Assembly: GCA_029339505.1 (NCBI GenBank)
Contig: JAQISU010000096.1
Location: 5,937,501 to 6,001,500, forward strand
Source: Unio delphinus
Taxonomy: Eukaryota > Mollusca > Bivalvia > Unionida > Unionidae
DNA length: 64,000 nt
Reading direction: 5' to 3'
Shown here in pieces: positions 1 through 11,499 of the stretch. Position 1 is the first letter of the stretch; every line of letters begins with the position of its first letter. The position numbers and the translations under genes are program-made. The notes below the pieces were generated by a model. It saw only the letters and a program-made list of their open reading frames with translations. It searched no databases and was not told the DNA's origin.

Positions 1-531
1 CTTAAATTAAAGGAGACTTATTCATTATCAAGTAATTCATTTCAGTAAATGAACTGCGGATTTTAATCCACTGCATAATTTTACACCAATAGACTGACTC
101 AGAAAAAAAACCTTTCTTTGTTGTATCGTTTTCTTTTTACAGACTTAAAAGAAAACTTATTCTATCAAATGTTTCGCTAATGTTTTCTATGTTCTTCTAG
201 AGCATGATTTATTTTTAGTTTTCTCTATTTAGTAAATGTTACCGTCTTCTTTCTCATAAATGTTTTGGCATGTATTAAAAGTATGCTTTTGCAGCTCATG
301 AGGTCTTTATATGAATGTAAAGAAAAGTATCATAAACATTTACTGCAATTAGACAAGCTTTCAAAATGCATGCATATTTGTATAATAAATATATATTAAA
401 CAATAGAACAGACTTTGCACCATCACAGTCATACTGATAAATATATGCTGAATTTGACTGAAACTTTAATTTGTTTTACAATCCAATTATTGTGTTTTTA
501 TACACATCCCTCTGCTTCCACTACTACAGTA
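1..531. other. AT-rich non-coding sequence
   Basis: No exon with a credible acceptor, donor and open frame was found. It is presumably intron of the + strand gene. Confidence 0.6.
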
Positions 532-534
532 CAT

Positions 535-835
535 TGCTCCAGCGGCCTAGTGGTTAAAGCATCTGTCGCTGATGTGGGAGGTCATGGGTTTGATCCCCAG
601 CCGAGTCATACCAAAGACTTACAAAAATGGTACTAACAGCTGCCTTGCTTGATGCTCATCATTAAGAGGTTAGTGTTAGGACTGGTCGGCCTGGTGTCAG
701 TGAGTGATCAGCACTTAGATATTAGTGTTAGGTCTGCTCAGCCTGGTGTCAGGATAATTTGTCTGGGTGGGACATCATGCTACATGTCTGCAGCATGATT
801 CCCCAGTGCTAGACATCACTATAAACTGCAGACAA
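535..835 (+). mobile_element. tRNA-derived SINE
   Basis: The head resembles a tRNA gene, with an A-box-like tagtggttaaagc and a B-box ggtttgatccc at 587-597. It is followed by about 220 bp of body with GC content above the local level (tgtctgggtgggacatcatg). I recall similar tRNA-headed repeats in mollusc genomes, but that is memory, not a search. The 3' end runs straight into the 75-bp array. Confidence 0.65.
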
Positions 836-1337
836 TGTAGCCATCAGTTATTCAGTCAGTGGCTTATCAAGGTAATTACTAAAATATGAGCTATGCATCC
901 AACTGTTGTCATGCCATCAGTTATTCTGTCAGTGGCTTGTCAAGGTAATTACTGACATGTGAGCTATGCATCCAACTGTTGTCATGCCATCAGTTATTCT
1001 GTCCATGTGGCTTATCAAGGTAATTACTAAAATATGAGCTATGCATCCAACTGTTGTCATGCCATTAGTTATTCTGTCCGTGTGGCTTATCAAGGTAATT
1101 ACTGACATGTGAGCTATGCATCCAACTGTTGTCATGCCATCAGTTATTCTGTCCATGTGGCTTGTCAAGGTAATTACTGACATGTGAGCTATGCATCCAA
1201 CTGTTGTCATGCCATCAGTTATTCTTTCAGTGTGGCTTGTCAAGGTAATTACTGACATGTGAGCTATGCATCCATCTGTTGTCATGCCATCAGTTATTCT
1301 GTCCATGTGGCTTGTCAAGGTAATTACTGACATGTGA
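836..1337. repeat. 75-bp minisatellite, about 6.7 copies
   Basis: The unit containing atgccatcagttattctgtc recurs at 911, 984, 1059, 1134, 1209 and 1284, spaced 73 then 75 bp. Because 75 is a multiple of three, the - strand shows a spurious 134-codon frame of 25-residue repeats (MSVITLTSHMDRITDGMTT). Confidence 0.95.
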
Positions 1338-1720
1338 GAAAATCATAGAAAAATATTATTCTCTCAATTATATCAACTCAATTAGTATGACTTCTTTCAT
1401 ATCCTATAAATTGTATATTTTGAGCAATAATTGCATGAAAATTATTTAAAAAAACACATTAGTCTCTCATTTATATCAACTCATTTAGTACCACTTCTTT
1501 CATATCCTATAAATTATATATTTTGAGCAATAGTGCAAGAAAATCATTAAAAAACATTAGTCTCTCATTTATATCAATATCAACTCATTTAGTTATACTT
1601 CTTTCATATCATAGAAAATGTATATTTTGAGCAATAATGGAAGAAAATCATAAAAACGTTAGGTTCTCAATTATATCATCTCATTTAGTACTACTTCTTT
1701 CATATCCTAGAAAATGTCAT
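1338..1720. repeat. About 104-bp tandem repeat, 4 degenerate copies
   Basis: The motif ctcatttatatcaactcatt recurs near 1362, 1466, 1562 and 1667, each time followed by acttctttcatatccta and ttttgagcaata. It starts directly after the 75-bp array. Confidence 0.85.
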
Positions 1721-2162
1721 CATTTACTGTTTGTCTTTTATGTTGTCACAAAGGCCAACACTCCATTTTCAAGATCACTTAAGTCTGAATTAATTTTATG
1801 CCTGATAACTAATGTTTACAATGGGTAATGAAGACTTTTAAAACTTTGAAGAAGTCAGCTGCATTATTGTTGATTACAGAATTTTTGTTGTTGCAGTGAA
1901 GACAAATCTGCATGTATAAAACATGTTGATCTTTTTCTGAATTGTCTCTACCCAATTTTGTCAACATTTGTCTTTTTGTTTCCCCCACATCCACTCTATT
2001 ACAATGTTCATCCTTAACATCCCATATGTTGTGAATTTTGTTTCTACTCTGTAACTTTAAAAAACTTCATGGATTGAATCTAATTGTGGTAAAGGGTAAA
2101 ATACATTTTTGTTGTTGAGATAATGTAGTGCAAGTTCGATCTTCATCACTTTCCAATAAATT

Positions 2163-2256
2163 TAAGACGGTAGACCCAGATCAGCCAACATATGTCATAG
2201 CAGATCTGGGTCCATTCAGTTTGCAGTTGGATTTGACTTACAAGTGAGTATAAACT
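2163..2256 (+). mobile_element. Two-hairpin element, partial (second hairpin and 3' terminal repeat)
   Basis: It carries agacccagatcagcc, a loop, then gcagatctgggtcc and the terminal cagttggatttgactt. It ends 64 bp before the exon at 2320. Confidence 0.75.
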
Positions 2257-2319
2257 TGTTTACATAGCATCATCCTGCATTTAATGCAGATAATATGTCA
2301 CTTGTGTTTATCTCTGCAG

Positions 2320-2448
2320 GATTTTATATACACAATAATGCCTCCCAGTATACCTGAATGTCAGGAGGAGGAGGAGGACATTTATACTGATCCCAATTGG
2401 GACATTTATGCTGAACCCAATAAGACAGATAAGTTAGCTCATAAACAG
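2320..2448 (+). CDS. Internal exon of an unrecognised + strand gene (YxxP-motif acidic tail)
   Basis: This is a 129-nt exon of 43 codons. It lies between a good acceptor (pyrimidine-rich tract ending ctctgcag) and the donor CAG|GTTTGT, with phase 0 at both ends. It is open throughout and joins in frame to the exon at 5142. The peptide has a run of four Glu followed by two tyrosine motifs nine residues apart, DIYTDP and DIYAEP. Both fit the Y-x-x-P pattern bound by Crk/Abl-type SH2 domains when phosphorylated; that reading comes from family knowledge and is not shown here. The stretch before the Glu run (DFIYTIMPPSIPE) is moderately hydrophobic. A hairpin repeat copy ends about 64 bp upstream of the acceptor. 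No homologue was recognised, and the 5' part of the gene lies left of the window. Confidence 0.72.
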
Positions 2449-3018
2449 GTTTGTAAAGACTGAACGTTTGAAGTAGTTAGGCTTTGACTTGCAATGAACA
2501 GTGTAGTAACCTTTTGCAATATGATTTTAACTGATCCAAGAGCTGTTGGACTAGTTGCTATATTTAGCAATCCAGTATATGTGACTAATGTAGAAACCAT
2601 AGAGAAGCATTCTAACAACAGTTTTGCATTGAATTTGGTTGCTTTTATGCAGCACTACCCGATTTTCAAGTTTGGCATCGGCTAAATAGACCTGAGCACA
2701 ACCTTGTCATAAGAATGAAAGCTACAATGAGTTCTAGCAATGACTGGCATACTATAGTGGAAGCATTGTCTGTATCACAGTTGTATCATCATTAATTTTA
2801 AAATGTCATTACTCAGTTTTTCCACCATGTTTAGGAACTTTATCAATCAGAAACTTGGTATCAATTTGAGAATGGTACATTTGCTCTTAAGAATATTCTC
2901 GTAATTTTCAGTACAGGCAATATATAAAAAAACTTTTGACATATCTTGAGAAAATATTATAGAAGTTAAACAAAATCATCTTGCATATACTTCTGGGTAT
3001 ATGCACTCATTATCAGTA

Positions 3019-3205
3019 CAGTTGACTCCACTAAACTGCACATCGGTTAACTGCACACTCCGGATAACTACACGTAATCACACTGGTCCCGATTTTTCCC
3101 AATGATTAAAAATGTACTGTACCATACTCCGATTAACTGCACACTCCGGTTAACTGCATGGTCTCGTGATGAGCCCGAGGGTGTGCAGTTAACCGGAGTC
3201 GACTG
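3019..3205. mobile_element. pogo/Tigger-like MITE, 187 bp, TA target duplication
   Basis: The left end cagttgactcca and the right end, read on the other strand, cagtcgactccggttaact form terminal inverted repeats flanked by TA (3017-3018 and 3206-3207). The motif ggttaactgcacactccgg repeats inside. No transposase is encoded. Superfamily is inferred from CAG termini with TA duplication. Confidence 0.7.
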
Positions 3206-3269
3206 TATGTCATGTATTTAAGATGTAATACCAAACTTCTCAGATCAATTTATACTAGCATATGGACTT

Positions 3270-3420
3270 ATGGAATTGAATATGAGTTGGGTCCAACTGC
3301 ATAATGTACTTGTAGATCTGGACATGTGTGATTTGTTAGGACTAATCAAAGAACCAAAAAACATAGGCCATGACCAAATGTTTTCAGTTGGACTCGACTT
3401 TAAAGTGAGTACATATAGTA
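3270..3420 (-). mobile_element. Two-hairpin element, degenerate copy
   Basis: It has the family order reversed: tgtagatctgg arm, ttgttaggactaatc linker, aaaaacataggccatga arm, and the terminal cagttggactcgacttta. The 84-codon frame here is a by-product. Confidence 0.7.
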
Positions 3421-3892
3421 TGCCATACCATAAAAATCATACATTAAGTATAACTCAAAAGATTGCCAAGGAAAGTAACTCAAATCTGAAAAAAGTTTTT
3501 GATGTCCTTGATAACTATCTATAATACATGCCTTTTCAGCTGATTATATCCTAACTTCCTCATTTACTAATCCCTCCATTGCTATTTTGTCATCCTACTG
3601 TAGTTTACCCTCTTGCTTGAGTCTACAATGCAACATTTTTTTTTACTGTATTCCCATTTTATATAGCTTTTTTATTAAGCATATGTACAAGTCAAATACC
3701 TATATTTATAGCTATGTACCAGTTGTAACAAATGTAATAAAAAAAACTGAGTTTATATCTTGCAAAGAATATCATTTGTCAATATTTGCCAAACTTTGTC
3801 AAATTGGAATGTGGGTTTATCATCAAGAATAGAGCATAGACGTGTTATCAAATAATTTTGGTAGTTTTTGATCACACAGTAAAATCTATTAG

Positions 3893-4408
3893 TATTACTA
3901 TTACAAAACCTGTCAGTGTTAACTCTCAAATAATGCCATATAATATCCATATAGTATACTACTACAAAACCTGTCAGTGTTAACTCTCAAATAATGCCAT
4001 ATAATATCCATATAGTATACTACTACAAAACCTGTCAGTGTTAACTCTCAAATAATGCCATATAATATCCATATAGTGTACTACTACAAAACCTGTCAGT
4101 GTTAACTCTCACATAATGCCATATAATATCCATAATAGTGTACTACTACAAAACCTGTCAGTGTTAACTCTCCAATAATGCCATATAATATCCATATAGT
4201 GTACTACTACAAAACCTGTCAGTGTTAACTCTCAAATAATGCCATATAATATCCATATAGTGTACATCTACAAAACCTGTCAGTATTAACTCTCAATTAA
4301 TGCCATATAATATCCATATAGTGTACTACTACAAAACCTGTCAGTGTTAACTCTCAAATAATGCCATATAATATCCATATAGTATACTACTACAAAACCT
4401 GTCAGCTT
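3893..4408. repeat. 61-bp minisatellite, 9 copies
   Basis: caaaacctgtcag recurs at 3904, 3965, 4026, 4087, 4149, 4210, 4271, 4332 and 4393, a nearly exact 61-bp period with high identity. It lies in the intron of the + strand gene. Confidence 0.95.
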
Positions 4409-4814
4409 CCTCACATGAACAATAATTCCATAACATGTCATCAAAATTCATTAAATAGTCAAGAATATTTTTGTAGCATGACCCTCTTCAGCATGGGAAT
4501 AGCAAGTATATGCTGTGTGTACAGATCCTTGCAACAAACAAGAGGATATATTGAATATTCTGTAGTGGTAGAAAAACATGAGATAGTATGCTTTATTTCA
4601 TTTAAGAACCCAAAAAAATTATCATGTTTTATATTTATGATGTGGTCAAATAGTGGTACCTAGTAGTTATTTTCACCATCATTTAATTCAGAATGGAAAG
4701 AAAAGAAGCATATTGCTTGTGGTACTAAACAAATTTTGTAAGTTACCAGTTCTTTGCAAAATGATTTATTTAATTTTCAAACTAAATTTCCTTGCAACAA
4801 CTGCTTTTCATATA

Positions 4815-4945
4815 TATTTGCTTTTAAGTCTAGTCAAACTGCAAACAACATAGCTCCTGATATACAATCCCATAATGCAATGGCAGATCATGGGCCATGC
4901 ATTTTGCAGTTGAATTTATCTTATTAGCAAGTAATTTATGGTAAA
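4815..4945 (+). mobile_element. Two-hairpin element, first hairpin only
   Basis: It contains aaactgcaaacaacatag, catgggccatgcattttgcag and terminal repeats on both sides (taagtctagtcaaactgc; gcagttgaatttatctta). Confidence 0.7.
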
Positions 4946-5141
4946 ACTTTTTTATCCTAAAATACCATGAGCATTTGTATACTTCGAACTAATCTTCACT
5001 CACTCTAGCATAAAAAGATGAAATAATCTTTCATACTTAAAAAAACTTAGGTAAGAAAAAAACCTTTATCTTTAGAATAGTGCAGTGGAAAAAGAATTGT
5101 TTAGAGAAAAGTATGTGATGATATTTGTCTTTGTTCTCTAG

Positions 5142-5549
5142 GGCCAAGATGAAGATGAAGAAGGGGATGTTGAACATCTGGATCATCATAGTATTAACAG
5201 TTTATTGGATAACCATCCAGGCATGGAGTATAATGGTGACAGTGGTTATGAGGCAGAGTCAAAACAGGATGTAGATGAGGAGGATGAAGACAACACAACA
5301 AAAAACATTCCAAATATGTCTGATTCCAATCATTTAAATGGCTTTTCCGAGGAAACAAGTCCAAGTTCACCCAATTCTAAAGACTTTGCCCCACAAAGTG
5401 GAAACACAACTCCATCGGACATAGTTCCTAGACTTAAAACACATGATATTATGAGGTACAAAGAGGACGAAGATGGTCCAGTATTTACTGTTCAGTCTAG
5501 GGCACCTGTCATCCCAACTAGAGACTTCAGTAGCGGAGAGTTTACGTGA
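5142..5549 (+). CDS. Terminal coding exon of the same unrecognised + strand gene
   Basis: This is an open exon of 136 codons including the stop, starting after the acceptor ttctctag and ending in TGA at 5547-5549. Phase 0 matches the exon ending at 2448, giving a 2.7-kb intron. The product is strongly acidic (EDEEG, DVDEEDEDN) with Ser/Thr-Pro sites (SPSSPN, TTPSD), and it ends in a more ordered-looking segment with KTHDIMRYKEDEDG and a C-terminal SSGEFT. I see no membrane segment or known catalytic motif. Composition and codon use look coding and differ from the AT-rich surroundings. It is most likely a disordered C-terminal tail of a signalling or scaffold protein; the family is not recognised. 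The gene converges on SPEF2, whose 3' end is 14.7 kb away. Confidence 0.8.
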   Translation, partial: GQDEDEEGDVEHLDHHSINSLLDNHPGMEYNGDSGYEAESKQDVDEEDEDNTTKNIPNMSDSNHLNGFSEETSPSSPNSKDFAPQSGNTTPSDIVPRLKTHDIMRYKEDEDGPVFTVQSRAPVIPTRDFSSGEFT

Positions 5550-6247
5550 CATGTACAAAGGATGTGTGGTGTTGGTGAAAAAAAGCAGTTTTAATTCCTT
5601 TTTCTTGCATTCAATGTCTACTAGACAAAAGGAATTCGATTTATTTGAAGTATATAGAGATTGATGGTATATGAAATATTGGTAGTAACAAACTTTATTA
5701 TCTTATTTGGTCAGAGCACTAGCCACCATAAAATTCACTAAGTGCAGCTTTTCTGTGCAGTATCGAAAGATAAAAATGTAAGATCTGATGAATGCCATGC
5801 AAAATATTTCAAAAAAGTATATTGGATCAATGTTTTGCTTCTCAAACAAGATGTGCTTCTCATATAGATAATATCTACATGATGGTAGATTTCTCTAAAT
5901 ACATTTTAGATCATGTCATTTAATGGGAGATCACTGTCTGAAACCTTTTAAGAGAGATTTATTAAACTTTGTCAATTGTGTTTTAGATATCATTGTCTGC
6001 ATATGATGTGAGAATCTAAGGATAAGACAGAGGGAGAATTTTGAAAATAATACCCCAGAAAGATTTACAGCAAAAGAAATGTTATGGGACCATTTTTAGC
6101 TGACCCAAACATAAGACCAAGTCAGTGTTTGTTATCGCCCTGTGTCTGGCAAGCATTGTACATTATATAATTCATCCAGTCACAATTATTGTCATCTTCT
6201 CTGAAAAAAGACCCACTTGACCAGTTTGATGAAGTTGAATACTATCT

Positions 6248-6345
6248 GTACTCACTTATAAGTATAGATCAACTGCAAACCACACAGACTCAGATCTGAT
6301 GTTGCATCATGTTTCTTCAGATCTGGGTCAATGCTATAAAATAAT
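6248..6345 (+). mobile_element. Two-hairpin element, second hairpin only
   Basis: It holds cttataagtatagatcaact (terminal repeat), ctcagatctgatgttgcat and cttcagatctgggtcaat, i.e. two complementary arms around a short loop. Confidence 0.65.
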
Positions 6346-6414
6346 ATACACCTTGGAATGTAAACACATTATTTGATGGCTGTATAGCTAAGAATTTTGT
6401 ACAAAAACAGCAGA

Positions 6415-6420
6415 AATAAA
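6415..6420 (+). promoter_or_regulatory. Candidate poly(A) signal AATAAA downstream of the + strand gene
   Basis: An AATAAA hexamer lies 866 bp after the stop codon at 5549; another is at 7154-7159. In AT-rich DNA such hexamers are common, so neither can be assigned firmly. The 3' UTR probably ends somewhere in 5.6-7.2 kb. Confidence 0.3.
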
Positions 6421-6561
6421 GATGCCCTGTATTTAAAACCTCGTATACAGCTTGGAATTTTATATAATGTACATTCAACTGAAATTACCTCAAGAAATTT
6501 GGTATCTTTGTACATCTAAATCTTCAGGAATCAATCTTTCCAATAATTTTAAAATAATACA

Positions 6562-6775
6562 TATCCTATACTTGCTTAAAAGTCTATTCAAATTGCAAAA
6601 AACAAAGATCCTGATATGCCATTTCATAATGTGTGGGCAGATCAGAGTCTACGTTGTTTAGTCTGCTCATTACTCTCAACAAAATGCAAAGACACAGATC
6701 TACCAGTACATTATACATAGTCAAATCTGGGTCTATGCCATTTGCAGTTGGACTCCTAAGCGAGTCTATACAGTA
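6562..6775 (+). mobile_element. Two-hairpin element, near full length
   Basis: Both hairpins are present: aaagatcctgatatgcc with ggcagatcagagtctac, then cacagatctaccag with caaatctgggtctatgcc. It is flanked by tgcttaaaagtctattcaaa and gcagttggactcctaagcga. Confidence 0.8.
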
Positions 6776-7647
6776 CCATCAGCCTTCATAGAGCACTAAC
6801 GCTGGATAAAGTACTAATATATTTACAATGTCTTTATATCTTCCAGTTTTCAAATCTTTGTACAAAGCAATTTAAACAGTTTTCATTATTATGAGTTGGT
6901 GTCTTCTTTTTTTTTCAGTGACATTGTTCTTCACAGTTAAGCTTTGTGTTATAGAAATCAAAGTCCCTTGAAAATAAAAACAATGATGGAAACAATAAGA
7001 ACCTAATGAAGTTGCTTGTATGCTCAATTTGAGTGCTGACTTTTTAGAATAATTAATATAGCTTATGCGAAGTCATCATCACATCTGCAGTTTCAAGCTT
7101 TAAGTAGCAAATATATTTGAAGATCAGATTGTAGAGCGCTAAACTCTTAAGGCAATAAACATAGTTTACCAATCATCATATTCATTTTAAATTAAAGTTT
7201 TGGACATGTGCTTCTTTGGTATGTATTTCAATCTTTGCTTCATAATCTATGTTAATGTATGTTGTGCAGTGCAATACCAGTTTCACGTCATGTATGTTTC
7301 TTAATAAGTGATGCTTTTGTACATGTGGACAGAAGTGTCAAATCTTTGAATTAAAAGTAACAGCTATACTTGACATGAGCATCAATAACTGCATACTTAC
7401 TAATGAAAGGATAAACATTGCTTAACTTACAGAGACAGCAACATGCATGCTAAAGGATAATTATTGGAATTTAAACAAAATGGAGTATGTATGGATTAAA
7501 TATTGTGAATATTTATTCACAGGTTATATATCTTTGAAAATGGAGAAGTATAGTATTGTTTTGATTTGCAATTATTATTTTATTACTGATTTCTTTTTAA
7601 CAAAAGCTTCATCTAAAAAGTGGCTTTTAAAATAAGGTGCATTGAGC

Positions 7648-7975
7648 ATCAAGAAAGGCTGAAATCTCACTTTCATTCTGAGGTATATTCTACTTACATT
7701 ATAAAATGTAATATTGGCATCAGGAAGGGCAGAAATCACATATTCAGTTTACATCATGAAATGTAAGAATTGCATCAAGGACTGAAATCTCACTTTCATA
7801 TCATGGGCATATTCAGTTTACATCATGAAATGGAAGAATGGCAACATGGACTGAAATCTCACTTTCATGTCATGGCCATATTCAGTTTACATCATGTAAT
7901 GTAAGAATAGCATCATGGACTCAAATCTCACTTTCATGTCATGACCATATTCAGTTTACATCATGAAATGATGAA
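7648..7975. repeat. About 65-69-bp tandem repeat, 5 degenerate copies
   Basis: gactgaaatctcactttca followed by a catattcagtttacatcatg segment recurs near 7659, 7720, 7782, 7850 and 7919. Confidence 0.85.
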
Positions 7976-7989
7976 AATTACAGACCAAC

Positions 7990-9170
7990 CAGATGAATTG
8001 GGTTTTGAGATTTCTAGCCCCTTTCTAGCCTCATATAGCTTGTTAAGCAAATACTCTTGCCCTGATTTGTTTGAAAAAAATGGCTGATTTTATTGTTCAA
8101 CATTTTTAAGAAAATATAAGAAAATTCAAATATTCTGGAGAGAAATCATATCTCTCTCTTTTGCCAAAGATAAAATGGTTAAACCCATATCAATTCCATT
8201 CCATATATAAGCAGATTCAAGGAATATGTTTTACTAGTGCATGCTACATTTATACAATTATGTCCAATGCAATTGAATTTAATATTGAGTCATTGAGATA
8301 GTTTGGATTCAGTACCAGGTCTTTTAATTTGTTGTACATGATGTTTTCCCCCAAATGATCTTTTCTTTACTCATTATTATTTGCCTTTAAAGAAAAAAAA
8401 AACAAAATCTTTTAAAGGTACAAATATTGCATAAAATATAGTAAGGGGGGGGGGGGGGGCATGGGGGCAATGTGACATCTTTCTATGACTTTTGCTAAAA
8501 AATGCAGTGCATTGAGCCTTACTTTAATAGACAGAATTTTGCCTTAAAGAGATTTCAGATGTTTTCAGATGACTTTTACTGGTCATCAAATAAAGCCACC
8601 ATAAATGCAGAAAACATTTGAATGACTTATTTTCCATTACTGCATTAACAAATTACAAATTCTTTTTTTCCATTGAGGCCATTCAGATTTTACTGAAATG
8701 ATGCAGTTTGCTATAAAATATGGCAGATCTTGCTAATAATAGAAAAACCTTTAAATTAATGCTTCATTAGAAATGGCTAAACAGAACTTTAGCAGATTTG
8801 ACAGTGTTTTAGCATGAGGTCCTTTCAGTTTTCTTTAAACAATGCTAATCTGAATTAATATTTTGTTGTCATTATGAAAAGAAAAATAAAAACATTAAAT
8901 GATTTCTTTTATAAATGGCAGAACAGAAGTTAACCATATTTGTTGAACATCATTATACCATCACCTGTAAACTTTTCAAACAATGCTCTTGTGGAGTGTA
9001 ATAGGAAACAAAAATTAATGCTCAAACCACTCAAACAATTTGACAAGTTTGATTGAGAGCATCCTAGAATCATGACCTTTTAAGTTTGTTAAATTGATGC
9101 CAATTCACCATCAATTCATCTTTGCTAGACAAGGGTCATCAATCCATTTTATTCCATATTGACACTTGTT
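7990..9170. other. AT-rich intergenic sequence with a 15-G run
   Basis: Only a homopolymer of 15 G at 8445-8459 stands out. No exon or element was recognised. Confidence 0.6.
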
Positions 9171-9174
9171 GTAT

Positions 9175-9345
9175 GTACTGCTAACTAGTCAAAACACTGT
9201 CTACCAGTCTGATATTGTAACTGAATACTAGTCAAACCACTGTGTACCAGTCTGATATTGTAACTGAAAGAACCTTATCCAGTAACTAGACAAAACACTG
9301 TCTACCAGTCTGATATTGTAACTGAAAGAAACTGATCCAGTCAAA
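9175..9345. repeat. Short tandem repeat, 3 copies
   Basis: ctaccagtctgatattgtaa with flanking actagtcaaa-type sequence recurs near 9200, 9245 and 9301. Confidence 0.8.
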
Positions 9346-9593
9346 TTACTCATTATATTTACTAGGAAGATAGTTTAGAATAATTCTCGTGGTCTCTTCA
9401 GACAATAACATATGTTACAGCATGTTCCACCAATTTAAGTTTTCTTTTGCATCAATAAATATTTATCTCAATGAAGTCACTGTATTGAATACGAAGTATA
9501 TCATATAATGATATCTCAGGCTAGTCAACTCAATTTGCTGCTACAGACAGTTACTCTTTAATCCACAAGTAGGTACTTAAGACAATGTTTGGA

Positions 9594-9596
<3 letters not shown>

Positions 9597-9688
<92 letters not shown>
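9597..9688. repeat. (AT)n microsatellite
   Basis: About 90 bp of alternating A and T, with one G interruption near 9673. Confidence 0.98.
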
Positions 9689-9849
9689 CAGTGTGGAATG
9701 AAGTGGATTGATAACATTTGGCTATGTTCACTGTTATTATATGAAAAGAAGACAACACCCTTAAGGGATTTTTTCTTCAAAGTAGAATTTGATCAGATTT
9801 GGTAGGAGACATCTGGACTTTTTTTCTTGCTTGTATAGACAGTGCAAAA

Positions 9850-9998
9850 CTACCATCAAATATGCAAGCAACAAAGATCCAGATTGTCATATCATAATGC
9901 ACATACAGATTAGTGTCTATGTTGTTTATTCTACTGATTGCTCCTACATGCACAGAGCCAAATCTGCTGGCACATTAAGCAAGTGTATATGGTATGTT
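9850..9998 (+). mobile_element. Two-hairpin element, degenerate copy
   Basis: It contains gcaacaaagatccagattgt, cacatacagattagtgtcta, the linker tattctactgattgctccta and part of the second hairpin. Confidence 0.65.
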
Positions 9999-10252
9999 GC
10001 TGAAACTCTTGACATAGCTTGAAGGAATTGGACAAAGCATTTAATAACATAGATTATATTGCTAAATGCTTTTAGATTGCTGTGATACAGATGAACAATC
10101 TCCAGCCCAACTGGGCCTCTTGTTTACATTTTCCAACCAACATAGTCAGAACATTATTCATTTTTTTTTTCTTTTAATAACTTAGACAATATATAATTTG
10201 ATACACAATTTTTGATTGTAAAAAAACTTATATGCAGTCAGTGTTTCATCCT

Positions 10253-10326
10253 CTTATTCTGGAATTTGTTCTCATCCAGATTCTGGAATTTGTTTTCATC
10301 CAGATTCTGGAATTTGTTTTCATCCA
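10253..10326. repeat. 26-bp tandem repeat, 3 copies
   Basis: attctggaatttgttttcat is repeated three times in direct succession. Confidence 0.9.
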
Positions 10327-10329
10327 GTG

Positions 10330-11190
10330 ACATTCTTAGTTACTGAATTCCAACTTACTTGGATTTTATGGCAGTTTTTAAATTTTCACTTTGAATTGAA
10401 TTCTTATGTTTTTTTTAAAATTCAAATTAATTTCTGATCATGAATAGCTATATATATGGATGTTTATTGTTGTCTGTTTCTGCCTTGGTTACAAGTGGAG
10501 TGATTTCTTGTACATGTATTTCTTGAGAATGCTTACTTAACCAGAGACAGTACTGAATAGACAGAATTCAAATTAGATTCATCTTATTTGTGTTGTCATT
10601 GGCAGTTTCATTGCTATTTATATACTTTCTTAAATCAAATTTTCTTCGAAATGTTATAGATTTTAAAAACAAATAATTTTTGCTCAAGGATATGAGAGAA
10701 AGAGAGGTTAAATTTCTTCAGTTTTTAGCCCAATTTTTTTATAGCATCTATTGAATCCATTTTGTAAAAGAATGAATTATCTATTTCAATATGGATAAAG
10801 GATGATCGTGGATCAAGATGAATGACAAGTATGATATTTATGCTCCGATAATATCGAGGCAGAGATGTAGTGTTGTTCATGTCTGTTTGTTGCATCATAT
10901 CATATCATGTTTTATAAAGTTGCAATCCTTATGAATTTATTTTTTGCTCAGTAATTGTCAAGAACCTAATTTATTGAAACCAGATTTGTTACATGGCTTC
11001 AAATAAACAAAAATACAGTTCAGATTTGGTTTTCAACATTTTGTGTCAATTAACATTCTACCCTTCAATTGCATTGTATCGGTGGGAGTATGTGTCACAT
11101 ATCACATTTCTGTTGATAAATTATGTTTGAAACTAAAAAATGAATAAACAACATCTTGCATGGCATTGTTAGAAAGATACTAGCATCCCA
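10330..11190. other. AT-rich intergenic sequence
   Basis: No gene, RNA or repeat was recognised. Confidence 0.6.
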
Positions 11191-11195
11191 CTCTG

Positions 11196-11400
11196 ACTAA
11201 CAATTAAACCTGGACAGTTATCAATAGTTACAGAGTGTCATTGACTAGCATAACTCTTGACAGTTATCAATAGTTACAGAGTGTCATTGACTAGCATAAC
11301 TCTTGACAGTTATTTACTAACATAAAATCTTGTCAGTTACAAAATTTAAAAAACTGTCATTGAGTAATATAAAATCTTGGCAGGTATAAATAGTTATATG
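11196..11400. repeat. About 60-bp tandem repeat, 2-3 copies
   Basis: gacagttatcaatagttaca with gagtgtcattgactagcata is present twice almost identically, with a decayed third and fourth copy to about 11400. Confidence 0.8.
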
Positions 11401-11499
11401 TTTCAGAGGCTAACAAAGTTTTTATAGTCATAAAAGTAGTCTCAAATTAATCATGTTCATTGGACATGAAATTTATTAACAGTTGTTAAATGCCATTAC

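Larger units (their letters stand above)
5550..7640. other. Downstream region and probable 3' UTR of the + strand gene
   Basis: No further coding exon is visible. It contains candidate AATAAA hexamers at 6415 and 7154 and two hairpin elements. The extent of the 3' UTR cannot be read from sequence alone. Confidence 0.4.

Noticed and set aside
535..610. Possible tRNA gene
   Set aside because: The A/B-box sequence belongs to a SINE head; it does not fold into a complete cloverleaf by eye, and a SINE body follows.
929..1333. 134-codon - strand frame
   Set aside because: It is the 75-bp minisatellite read in a frame that the unit length keeps open.
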